From contig CAWDQN010000010.1 in the NCBI GenBank assembly GCA_963804495.1, positions 124,001 to 188,000 of the forward strand: a stretch of DNA of 64,000 nucleotides. The letters are read 5' to 3'. Below, in pieces: positions 36,411 to 46,928 of the stretch; positions within the stretch are counted from its first letter, which is position 1; every line of letters begins with the position of its first letter. Made by a program: the position numbers and the translations under genes. The stretch comes from Rhodovastum sp963804495. Its GTDB lineage: Bacteria; Pseudomonadota; Alphaproteobacteria; Acetobacterales; Acetobacteraceae. The notes beneath the pieces are model-generated. The model was not told the DNA's origin. It saw nothing but the letters and a program-made list of their open reading frames with translations, and made no database searches.

Positions 36411-37904
36411 ATGGCAGGCGCCGCCGAAACCCTCGACACCGTCCAGTCCGTCACCCAGTCCGGCTACAAATGGGGCTTCTCGACCGACATCGAGATGGAT
36501 ATTGCCCCGAAGGGACTGACCGAGGACACCATCCGGCTGATTTCCGCGCGGAAGAACGAGCCCGACTGGCTGCTGGAATGGCGGCTGAAGGCCTTCGCCG
36601 CCTGGCAGACCATGACCGAGCCGCATTGGGCCAAGGTCCACCATGCGCCGATCGACTACCAGGATATTCACTACTACGCCGCGCCCAAGAAAAAGACCGG
36701 GCCCAAGAGTCTCGACGAAGTCGATCCCGAACTTCTGGCCACCTACGAGAAGCTGGGCATTCCGCTGAAGGAACGCGCCATCCTCGCCGGCGTCGAGGGA
36801 GCCGAGGAGGCTGAGGAGCAGCGCCCGCAGATCGCCGTGGACGCCGTGTTCGACAGCGTGTCGGTCGCCACCACGTTCCGGGAATCACTGGCGAAAGTGG
36901 GCGTCATCTTCTGCCCGATCAGCGAGGCGGTGCGCGACCATCCCGATCTGGTGCGCCAGTATCTCGGCACGGTGGTGCCCACCAACGACAATTATTTCGC
37001 CGCCCTGAACTCGGCGGTGTTCACCGACGGCAGCTTCGTGTTCATCCCCAAGGGGGTGCGCTGCCCGATGGAACTGTCCACCTATTTCCGCATCAACGCC
37101 CGCAACTCCGGCCAGTTCGAACGCACGCTGATCATCGCCGAGGCGGCCAGCCATGTGTCCTACCTCGAAGGCTGCACCGCGCCGCAGCGCGATGAGAACC
37201 AGCTGCACGCGGCGGTGGTCGAACTGGTGGCGATGGACGACGCCGCCATCAAATACAGCACGGTGCAGAACTGGTATCCCGGTGACGCCGAAGGGCGCGG
37301 CGGCATCTATAATTTCGTCACCAAGCGTGGCATCTGCCGCGGCGCGCGCAGCAAGATTTCCTGGACGCAGGTGGAAACCGGCTCGGCGATCACCTGGAAA
37401 TATCCGAGCTGCGTGCTGCAGGGCGACGACAGCGTCGGCGAATTCTACTCGGTGGCGGTGACCACCAATCGCCAGCAGGCCGATACCGGCACGAAAATGA
37501 TCCATATTGGCCGCAACACACGCAGCACCATCGTCTCCAAGGGCATCAGCGCCGGTCGCTCGGACAACACCTATCGCGGTCTGGTGCGCGTCATGCCGCG
37601 CGCCCATGGGGCGCGCAACCACACGCAGTGCGACAGCCTGCTCATCGGCGACCAGTGCGGGGCGCACACCGTGCCCTATATCGAAAGCCGCAACCGCTCG
37701 GCCAAGCTGGAGCACGAGGCCACCACCTCCAAGATCGCCGACGACCAGTTGTTCTACTGCCGCCAGCGCGGCCTGTCGGAAGAAGACGCCGTCAGTCTGA
37801 TCGTCAATGGCTTCTGCAAGGACGTGCTGAAGGAGCTTCCCATGGAGTTCGCCGTCGAGGCACAGAAATTGCTTGCCCTCAGTCTTGAAGGCTCGGTGGG
37901 CTAA
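36411..37904 (+). CDS. sufB: Fe-S cluster assembly scaffold SufB
   Basis: 497 residues from ATG 36411 with AGGAGG at 36398-36403. Characteristic segments: FDSVSVATTFRESL, FIPKGVRCPMELSTYFRIN, EGCTAPQRDENQLHAAVVEL and the C-terminal CDSLLIGDQCGAHTVPYIE and EHEATTSKI. It forms the SufBC2D scaffold that builds and transfers clusters. Followed after 13 bases by sufC. Confidence 0.97.
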   Translation: MAGAAETLDTVQSVTQSGYKWGFSTDIEMDIAPKGLTEDTIRLISARKNEPDWLLEWRLKAFAAWQTMTEPHWAKVHHAPIDYQDIHYYAAPKKKTGPKSLDEVDPELLATYEKLGIPLKERAILAGVEGAEEAEEQRPQIAVDAVFDSVSVATTFRESLAKVGVIFCPISEAVRDHPDLVRQYLGTVVPTNDNYFAALNSAVFTDGSFVFIPKGVRCPMELSTYFRINARNSGQFERTLIIAEAASHVSYLEGCTAPQRDENQLHAAVVELVAMDDAAIKYSTVQNWYPGDAEGRGGIYNFVTKRGICRGARSKISWTQVETGSAITWKYPSCVLQGDDSVGEFYSVAVTTNRQQADTGTKMIHIGRNTRSTIVSKGISAGRSDNTYRGLVRVMPRAHGARNHTQCDSLLIGDQCGAHTVPYIESRNRSAKLEHEATTSKIADDQLFYCRQRGLSEEDAVSLIVNGFCKDVLKELPMEFAVEAQKLLALSLEGSVG

Positions 37905-37917
37905 AGGGACCATATCC

Positions 37918-38667
37918 ATGCTTGAGATCAAGGGTCTGACCGCGCGCATCGAGGACAAGGAAATCCTCAAGGGCATCGACCTGGTCGTGCCGGATGGCGA
38001 GGTGCACGCCATCATGGGGCCGAACGGCTCCGGCAAATCGACGCTTTCCTACGTTTTGTCGGGTCGGGAAGGCTACGAAGTCACCGGCGGCAGTGCGACA
38101 TTCGACGGTATCGACCTGCTGGCCCTGGAACCCGAGCAGCGCGCCGCCGCCGGGGTGTTTCTGGCGTTCCAGTATCCGGTGGAACTGCCGGGCGTGAACA
38201 ATGCCAATTTTCTGCGCACCGCACTGAACGCCATCCGCCGCGCCCGTGGCGAGCCGGAACTCGATGCCGTGCAGTTCCTCAAACTCGCCCGGGCGGCGAT
38301 CAAGCGGCTGTCGATGGCCGACGACATGCTCAAGCGCAATGTCAATGTCGGTTTTTCCGGTGGCGAAAAAAAGCGCAACGAGGTGCTGCAGATGGGCATT
38401 CTGCGCCCGAAGCTCGCCATCCTCGACGAAACCGACAGCGGGCTCGACATCGACGCGCTCAAGATCGTGTCCGAGGGTGTGAACGCTCTGCGCGGGCCGG
38501 ATTTCTCCGCCCTGGTCATTACCCATTATCAGCGGCTGCTGGACTACATCGTCCCCGACCGCGTGCACGTGTTGTTCAACGGCCGCATCATCCGCTCCGG
38601 CGGGCCGGAACTGGCATTGGCGCTGGAGGCATCCGGCTATGCTTCGGTGATCGCGGAGGCGGCGTGA
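37918..38667 (+). CDS. sufC: Fe-S assembly ATPase SufC
   Basis: 249 residues from ATG 37918. ABC ATPase: Walker A GPNGSGKST, signature FSGGEKKRNE, Walker B LAILDETDSGLD, and the SufC-specific HYQRLLDYI. It drives SufB-SufD rearrangement. Its stop overlaps the GTG of sufD (GTGA at 38664). Confidence 0.97.
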   Translation: MLEIKGLTARIEDKEILKGIDLVVPDGEVHAIMGPNGSGKSTLSYVLSGREGYEVTGGSATFDGIDLLALEPEQRAAAGVFLAFQYPVELPGVNNANFLRTALNAIRRARGEPELDAVQFLKLARAAIKRLSMADDMLKRNVNVGFSGGEKKRNEVLQMGILRPKLAILDETDSGLDIDALKIVSEGVNALRGPDFSALVITHYQRLLDYIVPDRVHVLFNGRIIRSGGPELALALEASGYASVIAEAA

Positions 38668-39906
38668 GCACGCGCAGCAAACCGCCGGCACCGCTGGAGG
38701 TCGTGGCCGGGGCGTTTCTCGCCCGCTATGAGGCGGGCGATCATCGTACAGGGGGCGCGCGCCGAGGCGGCGGAATTGTTCCGCGCCGCCGGCCTTCCCA
38801 GCCCGCGCGAGGAGGCCTGGCACTACACGACCTTGCGCCCGCTCGCCGATGCCGTGTTCGAGGCGCCGCAAACCGACCCGGCCGAGTTGCTGGCGAACCT
38901 GCCGCAGATCGCCGCGCCGCGGCTGGTGTTCGCCCATGGCAGGTTCCGCGCCGATCTGTCGGTGCTTCCGGCCGGCATCACCGTGCGCACCGGTGCGCCC
39001 GCCTGGGGCACGCTGCCCCGCCCGGGGGTGGAAAAACTCGTCGCCCTGAACACCATGCTGACCGAGGACGGTGCGGCCATCGACATCGCCGACGGGGTCG
39101 ATGCCGGCCCGCTGCTGTTGATCAGCCTGGCCACTGGCGGCGCGTTTCATCCGCGCCACGCCATAACCCTCGGCCGCGGGGCGCGGCTGACGCTTGTGGA
39201 GGCAAATCTCGGCAGCGGTGCCTACCTCAACAACCCGGTGTTTTCGGTCGCGGTCGCCGACGACGCGCTTCTCACCCATTTTCGTATCCAGACCGAAGCG
39301 CCCGACGCGTTCCATCTTTCCACCCTCTATGCCGAGGTGGGCGCGCGCGGTACCTACGATAGCTTTCTTCTCACCCTTGGCGCGCGGCTTGCCCGTATGG
39401 AAGTGCATGCGCGGCTGGCCGGCGAGAAATCCACCGCCCACCTGAATGCCGCGCAACTGCTCGGCGGCAACCAGCACGCCGATTTCACCACCGTGGTGAC
39501 GCACGACGCACCGGCCACCACCAGCCGCCAGACGGTGAAGAACGTGCTGACCGGGCGGTCGCGCGGCGTGTTCCAGGGCAAGATCGAAGTCTCCCGGATC
39601 GCCCAGAAGACCGACGGCTACCAGATGAACCAGGCATTGCTTCTCAGCGCCGAGGCCGAGATCGACAGCAAGCCGCAGCTGGAAATCTACGCCGACGACG
39701 TAAAGTGCAGCCACGGCGCCACGGTGGGCGAGCTTGACCCCGACCAGCTGTTTTATCTGCGCAGTCGTGGCGTGCCCGAGGCCGAGGCCCGCAGCATTCT
39801 GGTGCGCGCCTTCCTCGACGAAGCCCTCGACCCGATCACCCACGAGGCCGCGCGCGCGGCGATGGAGGGCCTGATCGCCACCTGGTGGGAAGGACAAGCC
39901 GCGTGA
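38664..39906 (+). pseudogene. sufD: Fe-S assembly protein SufD, frameshifted near its N-terminus
   Basis: GTG 38664 overlaps the sufC stop and reads MSTRSKPPAPLEVVAGAFLARYEA, a normal SufD opening, but that frame then fails. The rest of SufD (GARAEAAELFRAAGLPSPREEAWHYTTLRPL to the stop at 39904-39906) is in the +1 frame. Deleting one G from the GGGGG run at about 38753 joins both parts into a protein of about 413 residues. If the frameshift is real, translation would have to restart at ATG 38728 and lose about 22 residues. The rest (QNxxTVVTHDAPATTSRQTVKNVL, CSHGATVGELDPDQLFYLRSRG) is intact. The stop overlaps the sufS GTG. Confidence 0.85.
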
Positions 39907-41144
39907 ACGATCTCGCTCCCGCCGTGCTGGATGTCGCGCGCATCCGCCAGGACTTTCCCATCCTGTCACAGACCGTGCGCGGCAAGCCTCTGGTGTTTCT
40001 CGACAGTGCGGCCAGCGCGCAGAAACCACGCGCCGTCATCGACGCCATGGTGAACGCCATGGAAACGCAATACGCCAACATCCATCGCGGCCTGCACTGG
40101 ATGAGCGAGCGCACCACCGAAGCCTACGAAGCCACCCGCGACGACGCCGCCAGGCTGCTGAACGCCGCCGAGCGCGCCGAAATCGTGTTCGTGCGCAACA
40201 GCACCGAGGCGATCAACCTGGTCGCCCACAGCTACGGGCGCGGCGTGCTGCAGCCCGGCCAGGCGGTGCTGATCTCGGCCATGGAGCATCACTCCAACAT
40301 CGTTCCCTGGCACATGCTGCGCGACGACCGCGGCATCGAGCTGCGCATCGCCCCGATCACCGATGCCGGCGAACTCGACATGGCGGCGTTCGAGCGCCTG
40401 CTCGAAGATGGCAAGGTCGGGCTGGTGTCGATCACCCACATGTCCAACGTGCTCGGCACTTACACCCCGGCCGAACGCATCGTGCAGATCGCGCATGCGC
40501 ATGGCGCGAAAGTGCTGTTCGACGGCAGCCAGGCCATCGTGCATCGTCGCGTCGACGTGCAGGCGCTGGGCTGCGATTTCTATGTGTTCACCGGCCACAA
40601 GCTGTATGGACCCACCGGCATCGGGGTGCTGTGGGCGCGTCGCGAGTTGCTGGAGCGGATGCCGCCGTTCCTCGGTGGCGGCGACATGATTTCCTCGGTC
40701 ACCGACGCCGGCAGCACCTGGGCCGCGGTGCCGCACAAATTTGAGGCCGGCACGCCGGCCATCCTGGAGGGAATCGCCCTCGGCGCGGCGATCCGCTGGG
40801 TGGAGGCGATCGGCTACGGCGCCATCGCCGCGCATGAACAGGTGCTCACCGAGCACGCGATCTCCCGCCTGTCCGCCATCGAGGGCCTGAACATCATCGG
40901 CCGCGCCCAGGACCGGGGCGGGGTGGTGAGTTTCACCGTCGATCGGGCCCACGCCCACGACGTGGCCACCCTGCTCGACCGCAGCGGCATCGCGGTGCGC
41001 GCCGGCCATCACTGCGCCGAGCCGCTGATGCGCCGCCTGGGGATCGACAGCACCGCGCGCGCCAGCTTCGCCGTCTATACGCTGCCGTCCGAGATCGATG
41101 CCCTGGCCGACGCGCTGACGCGGGTGCGGGAGTTCTTCGGATGA
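39903..41144 (+). CDS. sufS: Cysteine desulfurase SufS
   Basis: 413 residues from GTG 39903, overlapping the sufD stop. PLP Lys in FTGHKLYGPTGIGVLW, catalytic Cys in RAGHHCAEPLM, and GGGDMI. It takes sulfur from cysteine for cluster assembly, probably passing it to the SufU-like protein encoded next. It ends in ATGA overlap with that gene. Confidence 0.97.
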   Translation: MNDLAPAVLDVARIRQDFPILSQTVRGKPLVFLDSAASAQKPRAVIDAMVNAMETQYANIHRGLHWMSERTTEAYEATRDDAARLLNAAERAEIVFVRNSTEAINLVAHSYGRGVLQPGQAVLISAMEHHSNIVPWHMLRDDRGIELRIAPITDAGELDMAAFERLLEDGKVGLVSITHMSNVLGTYTPAERIVQIAHAHGAKVLFDGSQAIVHRRVDVQALGCDFYVFTGHKLYGPTGIGVLWARRELLERMPPFLGGGDMISSVTDAGSTWAAVPHKFEAGTPAILEGIALGAAIRWVEAIGYGAIAAHEQVLTEHAISRLSAIEGLNIIGRAQDRGGVVSFTVDRAHAHDVATLLDRSGIAVRAGHHCAEPLMRRLGIDSTARASFAVYTLPSEIDALADALTRVREFFG

Positions 41145-41596
41145 GCGCCTTCAACGTCCGTGATCTGTATCAGGAGGTCATTCTCCGGCACGGACGGCAT
41201 CCGGGCCATGCCGGGAAGCCGGCGCGCTACGACGCATCCGCCAAGGGCGACAACCCTATGTGCGGCGACCGCGTCGAGGTGTTTCTGGCCACCACGCCGG
41301 ACGGACGGATCGCGGACGCGCGCTTCGATGCGCGTGGCTGCGCCATCAGCATCGCCTCGGCCGATCTCATGGCCGAGACGGTGACCGGCCGGACATACCA
41401 GGCGGCCCGTGACATCTGCGCCAGGTTTGGTTCCATGGCCCGCACGGGCGAATGTCCCGAAGGCGATGCGACGATGGATTTGCTGCGGCCGCTGGCCGGC
41501 GTGCACGAGTACCCGAGCCGGGTGAAATGCGCGACTTTGCCGTGGCACGCGCTGATGGCGGCGCTCGACGGGGAAGGTCAGGCAACCAGTGAATGA
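41141..41596 (+). CDS. sufU: SufU-type sulfur-transfer protein (IscU-like fold)
   Basis: 151 residues. Three conserved Cys: GDNPMCGDRV, DARGCAISIAS and SRVKCATLPW, the zinc/sulfur-acceptor set of SufU. The 18-21-residue insertion between the second and third Cys that distinguishes SufU from IscU is present in part (VTGRTYQAARDIC..EGDATMD). It activates SufS by accepting persulfide. It overlaps sufS by four bases. Confidence 0.9.
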   Translation: MSAFNVRDLYQEVILRHGRHPGHAGKPARYDASAKGDNPMCGDRVEVFLATTPDGRIADARFDARGCAISIASADLMAETVTGRTYQAARDICARFGSMARTGECPEGDATMDLLRPLAGVHEYPSRVKCATLPWHALMAALDGEGQATSE

Positions 41597-41966
41597 CATG
41601 AACACGAATATTCCGGCCCAGGCCGCGGTGGGAAGCTGGACCCCGACCGGGGTGACGCCTCCGAAGCCGACCGAGGATGCGGTGATCGCCGCCTGTCAGA
41701 CCGTCTACGATCCCGAGATTCCGGTGAGCGTCTACGAGCTCGGCCTGATCTACGCGATCGAGATCGCCGACGGCGGGCAGGTGAAGGTGGAGATGACGCT
41801 CACCGCCCCGGGCTGTCCGAGCGCGCAGGAACTGCCGGTGCAGATCCGTGAGGCCATCATGGCGATCGACGGAGTGACATATTGCGATGTCGACGTGGTC
41901 TGGGATCCGCCCTGGCATCCCGGCCGCATGACCGAGGATGCCCGACTGGCATTGAATATGTTCTGA
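41589..41966 (+). CDS. sufT: SufT (MIP18/DUF59-family Fe-S assembly accessory protein)
   Basis: 125 residues from GTG 41589, which overlaps the end of sufU; ATG 41598 is an alternative. Core motif YDPEIPVSVYELGLIY and LTAPGCPSAQELP with the conserved Cys, then VVWDPPWHPGRMTEDARLAL. SufT helps mature Fe-S clusters in target enzymes in other bacteria. Standard operon position. Confidence 0.93.
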   Translation: MNDMNTNIPAQAAVGSWTPTGVTPPKPTEDAVIAACQTVYDPEIPVSVYELGLIYAIEIADGGQVKVEMTLTAPGCPSAQELPVQIREAIMAIDGVTYCDVDVVWDPPWHPGRMTEDARLALNMF

Positions 41967-41986
41967 CGCGAGCCGAGATATTGCCA

Positions 41987-42358
41987 ATGTCCACAAGCAC
42001 CGCCGCGGCACCGCCCGCCCGCCGTTCTCTGCCGCCGCTGATGTCGCTGACCGACGCCGCCGCCGACCGCTTGCGCGCCCTTTACGCCAAGGGCCACGAC
42101 GGCATGAAGCTGCGGATCACGGTGTCCACCAAGGGCTGCTCCGGCATGTCCTATGTCATGGACTTCGTGCCCGAAGCCGGTCCCGGCGACGAGGTGGTGA
42201 CGGATAAGGGCGTCACCGTTCTGGTTGATCGCAAGGCGACCCTGTTCCTGATCGGCACCGTCATGGACTACGAGGTGAAGTCCCTGTCGGCCGGCTTTAC
42301 CTTCACCAATCCGAACGAGAAGGGCCGCTGCGGCTGCGGCGAGAGTTTTCACGTCTGA
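41987..42358 (+). CDS. sufA: A-type Fe-S carrier SufA/ErpA-like
   Basis: 123 residues from ATG 41987. The A-type Cys set is complete: VSTKGCSGMSY and the C-terminal GRCGCGESF. It delivers clusters from the SufBCD scaffold to apoproteins. Last gene of the suf operon; its stop is 37 bases from the convergent methyltransferase gene. Confidence 0.95.
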   Translation: MSTSTAAAPPARRSLPPLMSLTDAAADRLRALYAKGHDGMKLRITVSTKGCSGMSYVMDFVPEAGPGDEVVTDKGVTVLVDRKATLFLIGTVMDYEVKSLSAGFTFTNPNEKGRCGCGESFHV

Positions 42359-42394
42359 TCCTCCCGTTCCCGGACGTGTGGCCGCGGCTCAGTG

Positions 42395-43732
42395 TTACGC
42401 GGTCGCGAACACCACCACGCTTTCCAGCCGTGCCGACCACGGGAACTGGTCGATTGGAACCGCGCTCAGCACCGCGTAGCCCGCCCGGTGCAGGATGGCG
42501 GCGTCGCGCGCCAGGGCAGCGGGGTTGCAGCTTGCAACCACCACCCGCTTCACCCGCGCCGCCGCGACCTGCGCCATCTGCGCCGCCGCCCCGGCATAGG
42601 GCGGGTCCAGCACCACCGCCGCGCAGCCGGCCAGTTCGGCCGCCGTCACCGGCCTTCGCGCCAGATCGCGCTGGGTGACCGCAATCCGTCCGGCGAGGCC
42701 CTGCGTGTTGGCGGCGCTGCGCAGCGCCGCCGCCAACCCGGCATCCCCCTCGTAGGCGGCGACGCGCGCGCGGCGCGCGAGGGCGAAACTCAGCGTGCCG
42801 CATCCGGCATAGAAATCCCCGACCAGCGCCCGTCCCGGCAGTTTCTCCGGCAGTCCCGCCAGCACCGCAGCGACGATCGCGGCCTCGCCTTCGCGGCTGG
42901 CCTGCAGGAAGGCGCCCGGCGGTGGCCGGACCGCCACGCCGGCGAACACCGCCTCCGGCGCTTTCAGCAGGCATAGAGTCTCCCCGGCGCCATCGGCTTG
43001 CGCCCCATTGTCTGGCGACCACGTGATGCGGCACAGCCCGTGCGCGCGTGCGAAATCCGCCAGGCGGGTCCGGTCGGCCGTCGTTGGCTCGCCGTCGGTG
43101 CGCAGCAGCAGATCGGGCCCGTTTTCCAGCAGGTTCACCACCGCCGAGCCTTCGCGTCGCAGCAGCGCCAGCCCCGGAAGCGCCGCGCGCAAACTGGCGA
43201 CGAGGGCGAACAGGGCAGGGTGCAGCACCGGGCAGGCGCGCAGGTCCACCACCTCGGCCGCCCGCGCCGCATGCAGTCCCACCACCACCAAACCGCCCTT
43301 CCGGCGCAGCGCCAGGTCCATGCGCCGCCGCGTGCCGTGTGGCGTGGCCACCAGCGGAGCGGTCTCGGCCGCATACCCTGCCCGCCGCAGCGCCGCCTGC
43401 AGCAGCCCCGCCTTCCAGGCGCGGTACGGGGCGTCCTGCCAGTGTTGCAGCGTGCACCCGCCACAACTGCCGAAATGCGGGCAGGGGGGGGCGGCGCGGT
43501 CCGGGCTCGGTGCGATCACCGCATCGACCTGCCCCGCCCATCCCTCGCCGCGCGGTTTTACCCGGTGGGCGAGCACGGTTTCGCCCGGCAGCGTGCCGGC
43601 GAGATAAAACGGGGTTCCGTCAGCCAGTTCGGCCACGCCGTCACCATCGGCGCCGACCCGCGACACCCGGAGCTCAGCAGGCTCGACCATATCCCGGCTT
43701 GCCGCCGATCCCGGGGCGGCCGGCGTCGTCAC
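42395..43732 (-). CDS. RlmD/TrmA-family 5-methyluridine RNA methyltransferase
   Basis: 445 residues from GTG 43732, overlapping the gcdH stop (GTGA). An N-terminal TRAM-like domain (LRVSRVGADGDGVAELADGTPFYLAGTLPGE) is followed by the [4Fe-4S] Cys set CPHFGSCGGC. The SAM domain has DFYAGCGTLSFALA and DPPYAG, and the catalytic Cys is in VVVASCNPAALARD. Probably methylates 23S rRNA uridine; the exact target cannot be assigned from sequence. Confidence 0.92.
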   Translation of the reverse strand: MTTPAAPGSAASRDMVEPAELRVSRVGADGDGVAELADGTPFYLAGTLPGETVLAHRVKPRGEGWAGQVDAVIAPSPDRAAPPCPHFGSCGGCTLQHWQDAPYRAWKAGLLQAALRRAGYAAETAPLVATPHGTRRRMDLALRRKGGLVVVGLHAARAAEVVDLRACPVLHPALFALVASLRAALPGLALLRREGSAVVNLLENGPDLLLRTDGEPTTADRTRLADFARAHGLCRITWSPDNGAQADGAGETLCLLKAPEAVFAGVAVRPPPGAFLQASREGEAAIVAAVLAGLPEKLPGRALVGDFYAGCGTLSFALARRARVAAYEGDAGLAAALRSAANTQGLAGRIAVTQRDLARRPVTAAELAGCAAVVLDPPYAGAAAQMAQVAAARVKRVVVASCNPAALARDAAILHRAGYAVLSAVPIDQFPWSARLESVVVFATA

Positions 43733-44942
43733 CCGCCAAACGCGGCAATACCCGTCTGCGCCCGCCCGAGGATCAGCGCATGCACGTCATGCGTGCCCTC
43801 GTAGGTGTTCACCGTTTCCAGGTTCATCACGTGCCGGATAACATGGTACTCGTCGACGATGCCGTTGCCGCCGTGCATGTCACGGGCGACACGGGCGATC
43901 TTCGAGCGACTTGCCGCAGGAGTTGCGCTTCACCAGGCTGATCATTTCAGGCGCCGCGCGGCCTTCGTCCAGCAGCCGCCCCACCCGCAGAACGGCATGC
44001 AACGCCAAGGTGATTTCGGTCTGCATGTCGGCCAGTTTTTTCTGCACCAGCTGCGTGGCGGCCAGCGGCCGGCCAAACACCCGCCGCTCCAGCGTGTAGT
44101 CGCGCGCGGCGTGCCAGCAGAACTCGGCCGCTCCCAGCGCGCCCCAGGAAATGCCATAGCGCGCATTGTTCAGGCACGAGAACGGCCCGCGCAGCCCTTT
44201 GACCTTCGGCAGAATGGCGTCGGCGGGGACAAACACGTCCTGCAGCATGATCATGCCGGTGACCGACGTGCGCAGGCTGAATTTCCCCTCGATCTTCGGC
44301 GCGGTGAGCCCTTCGGTCCCCTTTTCCACCAGGAAGCCGCGGATATCGCCGGCATCATCTTTCGCCCAAACGAGGAACAGATCGGCGATCGGCGCGTTGG
44401 AGATCCAGGTCTTCGATCCGTTCAGCACATAGCCGCCGTCCACGGATTTCGCCCGCGTGCGCATACTTCCCGGGTCCGATCCGCCGTCCGGCTCGGTCAG
44501 CCCGAAACATCCCACCCAAGCGCCGCTGCGCAGGAGCGGCAGGTAACGGTCCTTCTGCGCCTCCGATCCGAAGGCGGAGATCGGATACATCACCAGCGAG
44601 GACTGCACCGAAAAAGCGCTGCGGTAGCCCGAATTCGACCCGCTCGAGCTCGCGCGCGATCAGCCCATAGGCGACATAGGACACACCGGCGCAGTCATGC
44701 GTCTCCAGCGTGGCGCCCAGGAAACCCATGTCGCCGAACTCGTTCATGATCTCCCGGTCGAAATACTCGTGCCGGTTGGCCATGAGCACGCGCGCAAACA
44801 GCTTGTCCTGCGCATAGGCACGCGCGGCGTCACGGATGGCGCGCTCGTCCTCGGTCAGCAGGTCACCAAGAAGCAGCGGATCGTCCCAGGCGAACGGGCC
44901 GAGTTTGCCTTTGCGCGAAGACGCGTGCGCGGTCTCGTTCAT
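43729..44942 (-). pseudogene. gcdH: Glutaryl-CoA dehydrogenase with two one-base frameshifts
   Basis: Three segments in different frames rebuild a 403-residue enzyme, the family length. Segment 1 (44942 to about 44634): MNETAHASSRKGKLGPFAWD..IARELERVE. Segment 2: SGYRSAFSVQSSLVMYPI..ISLVKRNSCGKSLE, joined by removing one base in GTCGAATTCGGG (44631-44636). Segment 3 (to 43729): IARVARDMHGGNGI..NTYEGTHDVHALILGRAQTG with the catalytic Glu, joined by removing one base in CTCGAAGATCGCC (about 43898-43903). It oxidises glutaryl-CoA to crotonyl-CoA in Lys/Trp degradation. It starts one base after the helicase stop. Confidence 0.88.
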
Positions 44943-44943
44943 G

Positions 44944-46840
44944 TCAGCCGTCCGTGTCCTCGGCCATGGCCTCGGCAAGGTGGCGCCGCGGCCGCGCTGC
45001 TACCAGCATGAAGGCGGGAATCTCCGACCCGAAGCCGACCACCGATTGTCCGTGGTCGTCGTCATGGCGGCCACGCACATCGCGCTCGGGGCTTGTGTCA
45101 TGCTCCGGGCGAGGCGCCCGTGCCGCATCGGGCCGCACCGGCTCCGCCCGCGCCGCGCGTGCGGGTGCTTCCGTGCGCGCCTGCTTCGCCGGCGCTTCGG
45201 TTCGGGGTGGCTTGGCGGTCGCTTCGGCCCGCGCTGGCCTGGGCGCCCGTGCCGGCTTGGCCACCACTGCTGCGGGTGCAACTTTCGGCGCCGCCGCTGC
45301 GTCCGCAGGCGTCTCCGCGCGCCGCCGCGCCGGCTTGCGCTTCTCCTCGCGCTTCTCTTCGGCCGGGGCCGCCTCGGCGCGCTTCGGCGCCGCCCGGCCG
45401 CCGCGGCCGCGCCGCTTGCGGCCGTCGCTCTCGGCCCACTCCACCGTATCGAGCCCCTCGATGTCGATGCGCGGAATGGCGTGGCCGGTCAGTTTTTCGA
45501 TCGCCTCCACCGCCTGCTGATCGCCGGGGCTCGCCAGGGTAAAGGCGCGGCCTTCAAGCCCGGCCCGGCCGGTGCGCCCGATGCGGTGCACGTAGTCCTC
45601 GGCGTGATGCGGCACGTCGAAGTTGAACACATGCGACAGGCCGCCGATGTCGATACCGCGCGCCGCCACGTCGCTGCAGCAGAGCAGCCTGATGCCACCC
45701 GACTTGAACTTGTCCATGGTCGCGAAGCGCGCCGGCTGGGCCATGTCGCCATGCATCGCACCGACCGAGAACTTATGCCGTGTCAGTGACTTGTACAGGA
45801 TGTCCACGTCGCGCTTGCGGTTGCAGAAGATCAGCGCGTTCTGCACGTCCTCGCTGCGGATCAGCCGCCGCAGCGCCTCGCGCTTGTCGTGCTCGGCCAC
45901 GATCACCATCGCCTCGGTGATGGTGGTCGCCACCGACGCCGGCTTGGAGACAGTCACCACTTTCGGGTTCTGCAGGAACGCGTCGGCGAGGCGGCGGATT
46001 TCCGGGGCCATGGTGGCGCTGAAGAACAGCGTCTGCCGGGTCTTCGGCAGCATCGCCACGATGCGCTCGACGTCGGGAATGAACCCCATGTCCAGCATGC
46101 GGTCGGCCTCATCGATCACCAGCAGGCGGGTGTCGGTCAGCAGCAGACCGCCGCGTTCGAACATATCGATCAGCCGCCCGGGGGTGGCGATCAGCACGTC
46201 CACGCCGCGCATCAGCAGGTCCTTCTGGTCGGACATGCTCTCGCCGCCGATGATCAGCGCGTGGGTGAGCTTCAGATATTTGCCGTATTGCAGGAAATTC
46301 TCGGCCACCTGCAGCGCCAGCTCGCGCGTCGGTTCCAGGATCAGGCTGCGCGGCATGCGGGCGCGGGCGCGGCTGCCGGACAGAATGTCCAGCATGGGCA
46401 GGGTGAACCCGGCCGTTTTGCCGGTGCCGGTCTGCGCGCAGCCCAGCAGGTCGCGGCCCATCAGCACCCAGGGGATGGCCTGGCGCTGGATTGGCGTCGG
46501 TGTACCGGTAGCCTTTTTCATCGATGGCGCGCAGGATTTGCTCCGACAGGCCCAGGGACGCGAAGCCGTTTTCGGCCTCTGCGTCCGGCGCGTCGGGGCT
46601 CGCGTCCGGTTCGTCCGGCTCCTGGGGATAGGTGTCAGGCTCGGGCACGTCGGTCGCAGGAATATCAGACACGCGTGCCGCGATGGGGTCGTGCGACTCC
46701 GTCTGTGCAGGCGCTGCCGCCGCGGCTTGCGTGGTCTCGCAGATAGGAAACGTATCGGTCAAACTGGTATGTGCCTTCAGGGCGGCGCCAGCATCGGCGC
46801 ACGCCGGCACGCGCACCGTCGGCGCGCGTGACGCTGGCAT
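44944..46840 (-). pseudogene. DEAD-box RNA helicase (RhlE-like) with a one-base frameshift
   Basis: The N-terminal part reads FASLGLSEQILRAIDEKGY, then shifts. The remainder TPTPIQRQAIPWVLMGRDLLG continues in the +1 frame with AQTGTGKT, PTRELALQ, DEAD (IDEADRMLDMGF), SAT and HRIGRTGRAG. Removing one G from TACCGGTAC (46503-46508) gives GYRTPTPIQ, the usual Q-motif context. A long Arg/Ala/Pro/Glu-rich tail (about 170 residues, repeated EAPAKQARTEAPARAARAE pattern) probably binds RNA. The start is uncertain: ATG 46840 is used, but ATG 46930 would clash with the divergent gene. About 631 residues when repaired. Confidence 0.85.
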
Positions 46841-46928
46841 ATCAGGAAACCGCAGAGGAAAGTCAAGGTTGCGCAAGTCAAACTCCCGGGTTCCCGCGGG
46901 ATCGGCGCGGCCGCCCTGAAACGCTGCC

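Noticed and set aside
37879..40029. 716-codon minus-strand ORF opposite sufC-sufD
   Set aside because: Antisense to strongly conserved suf genes.
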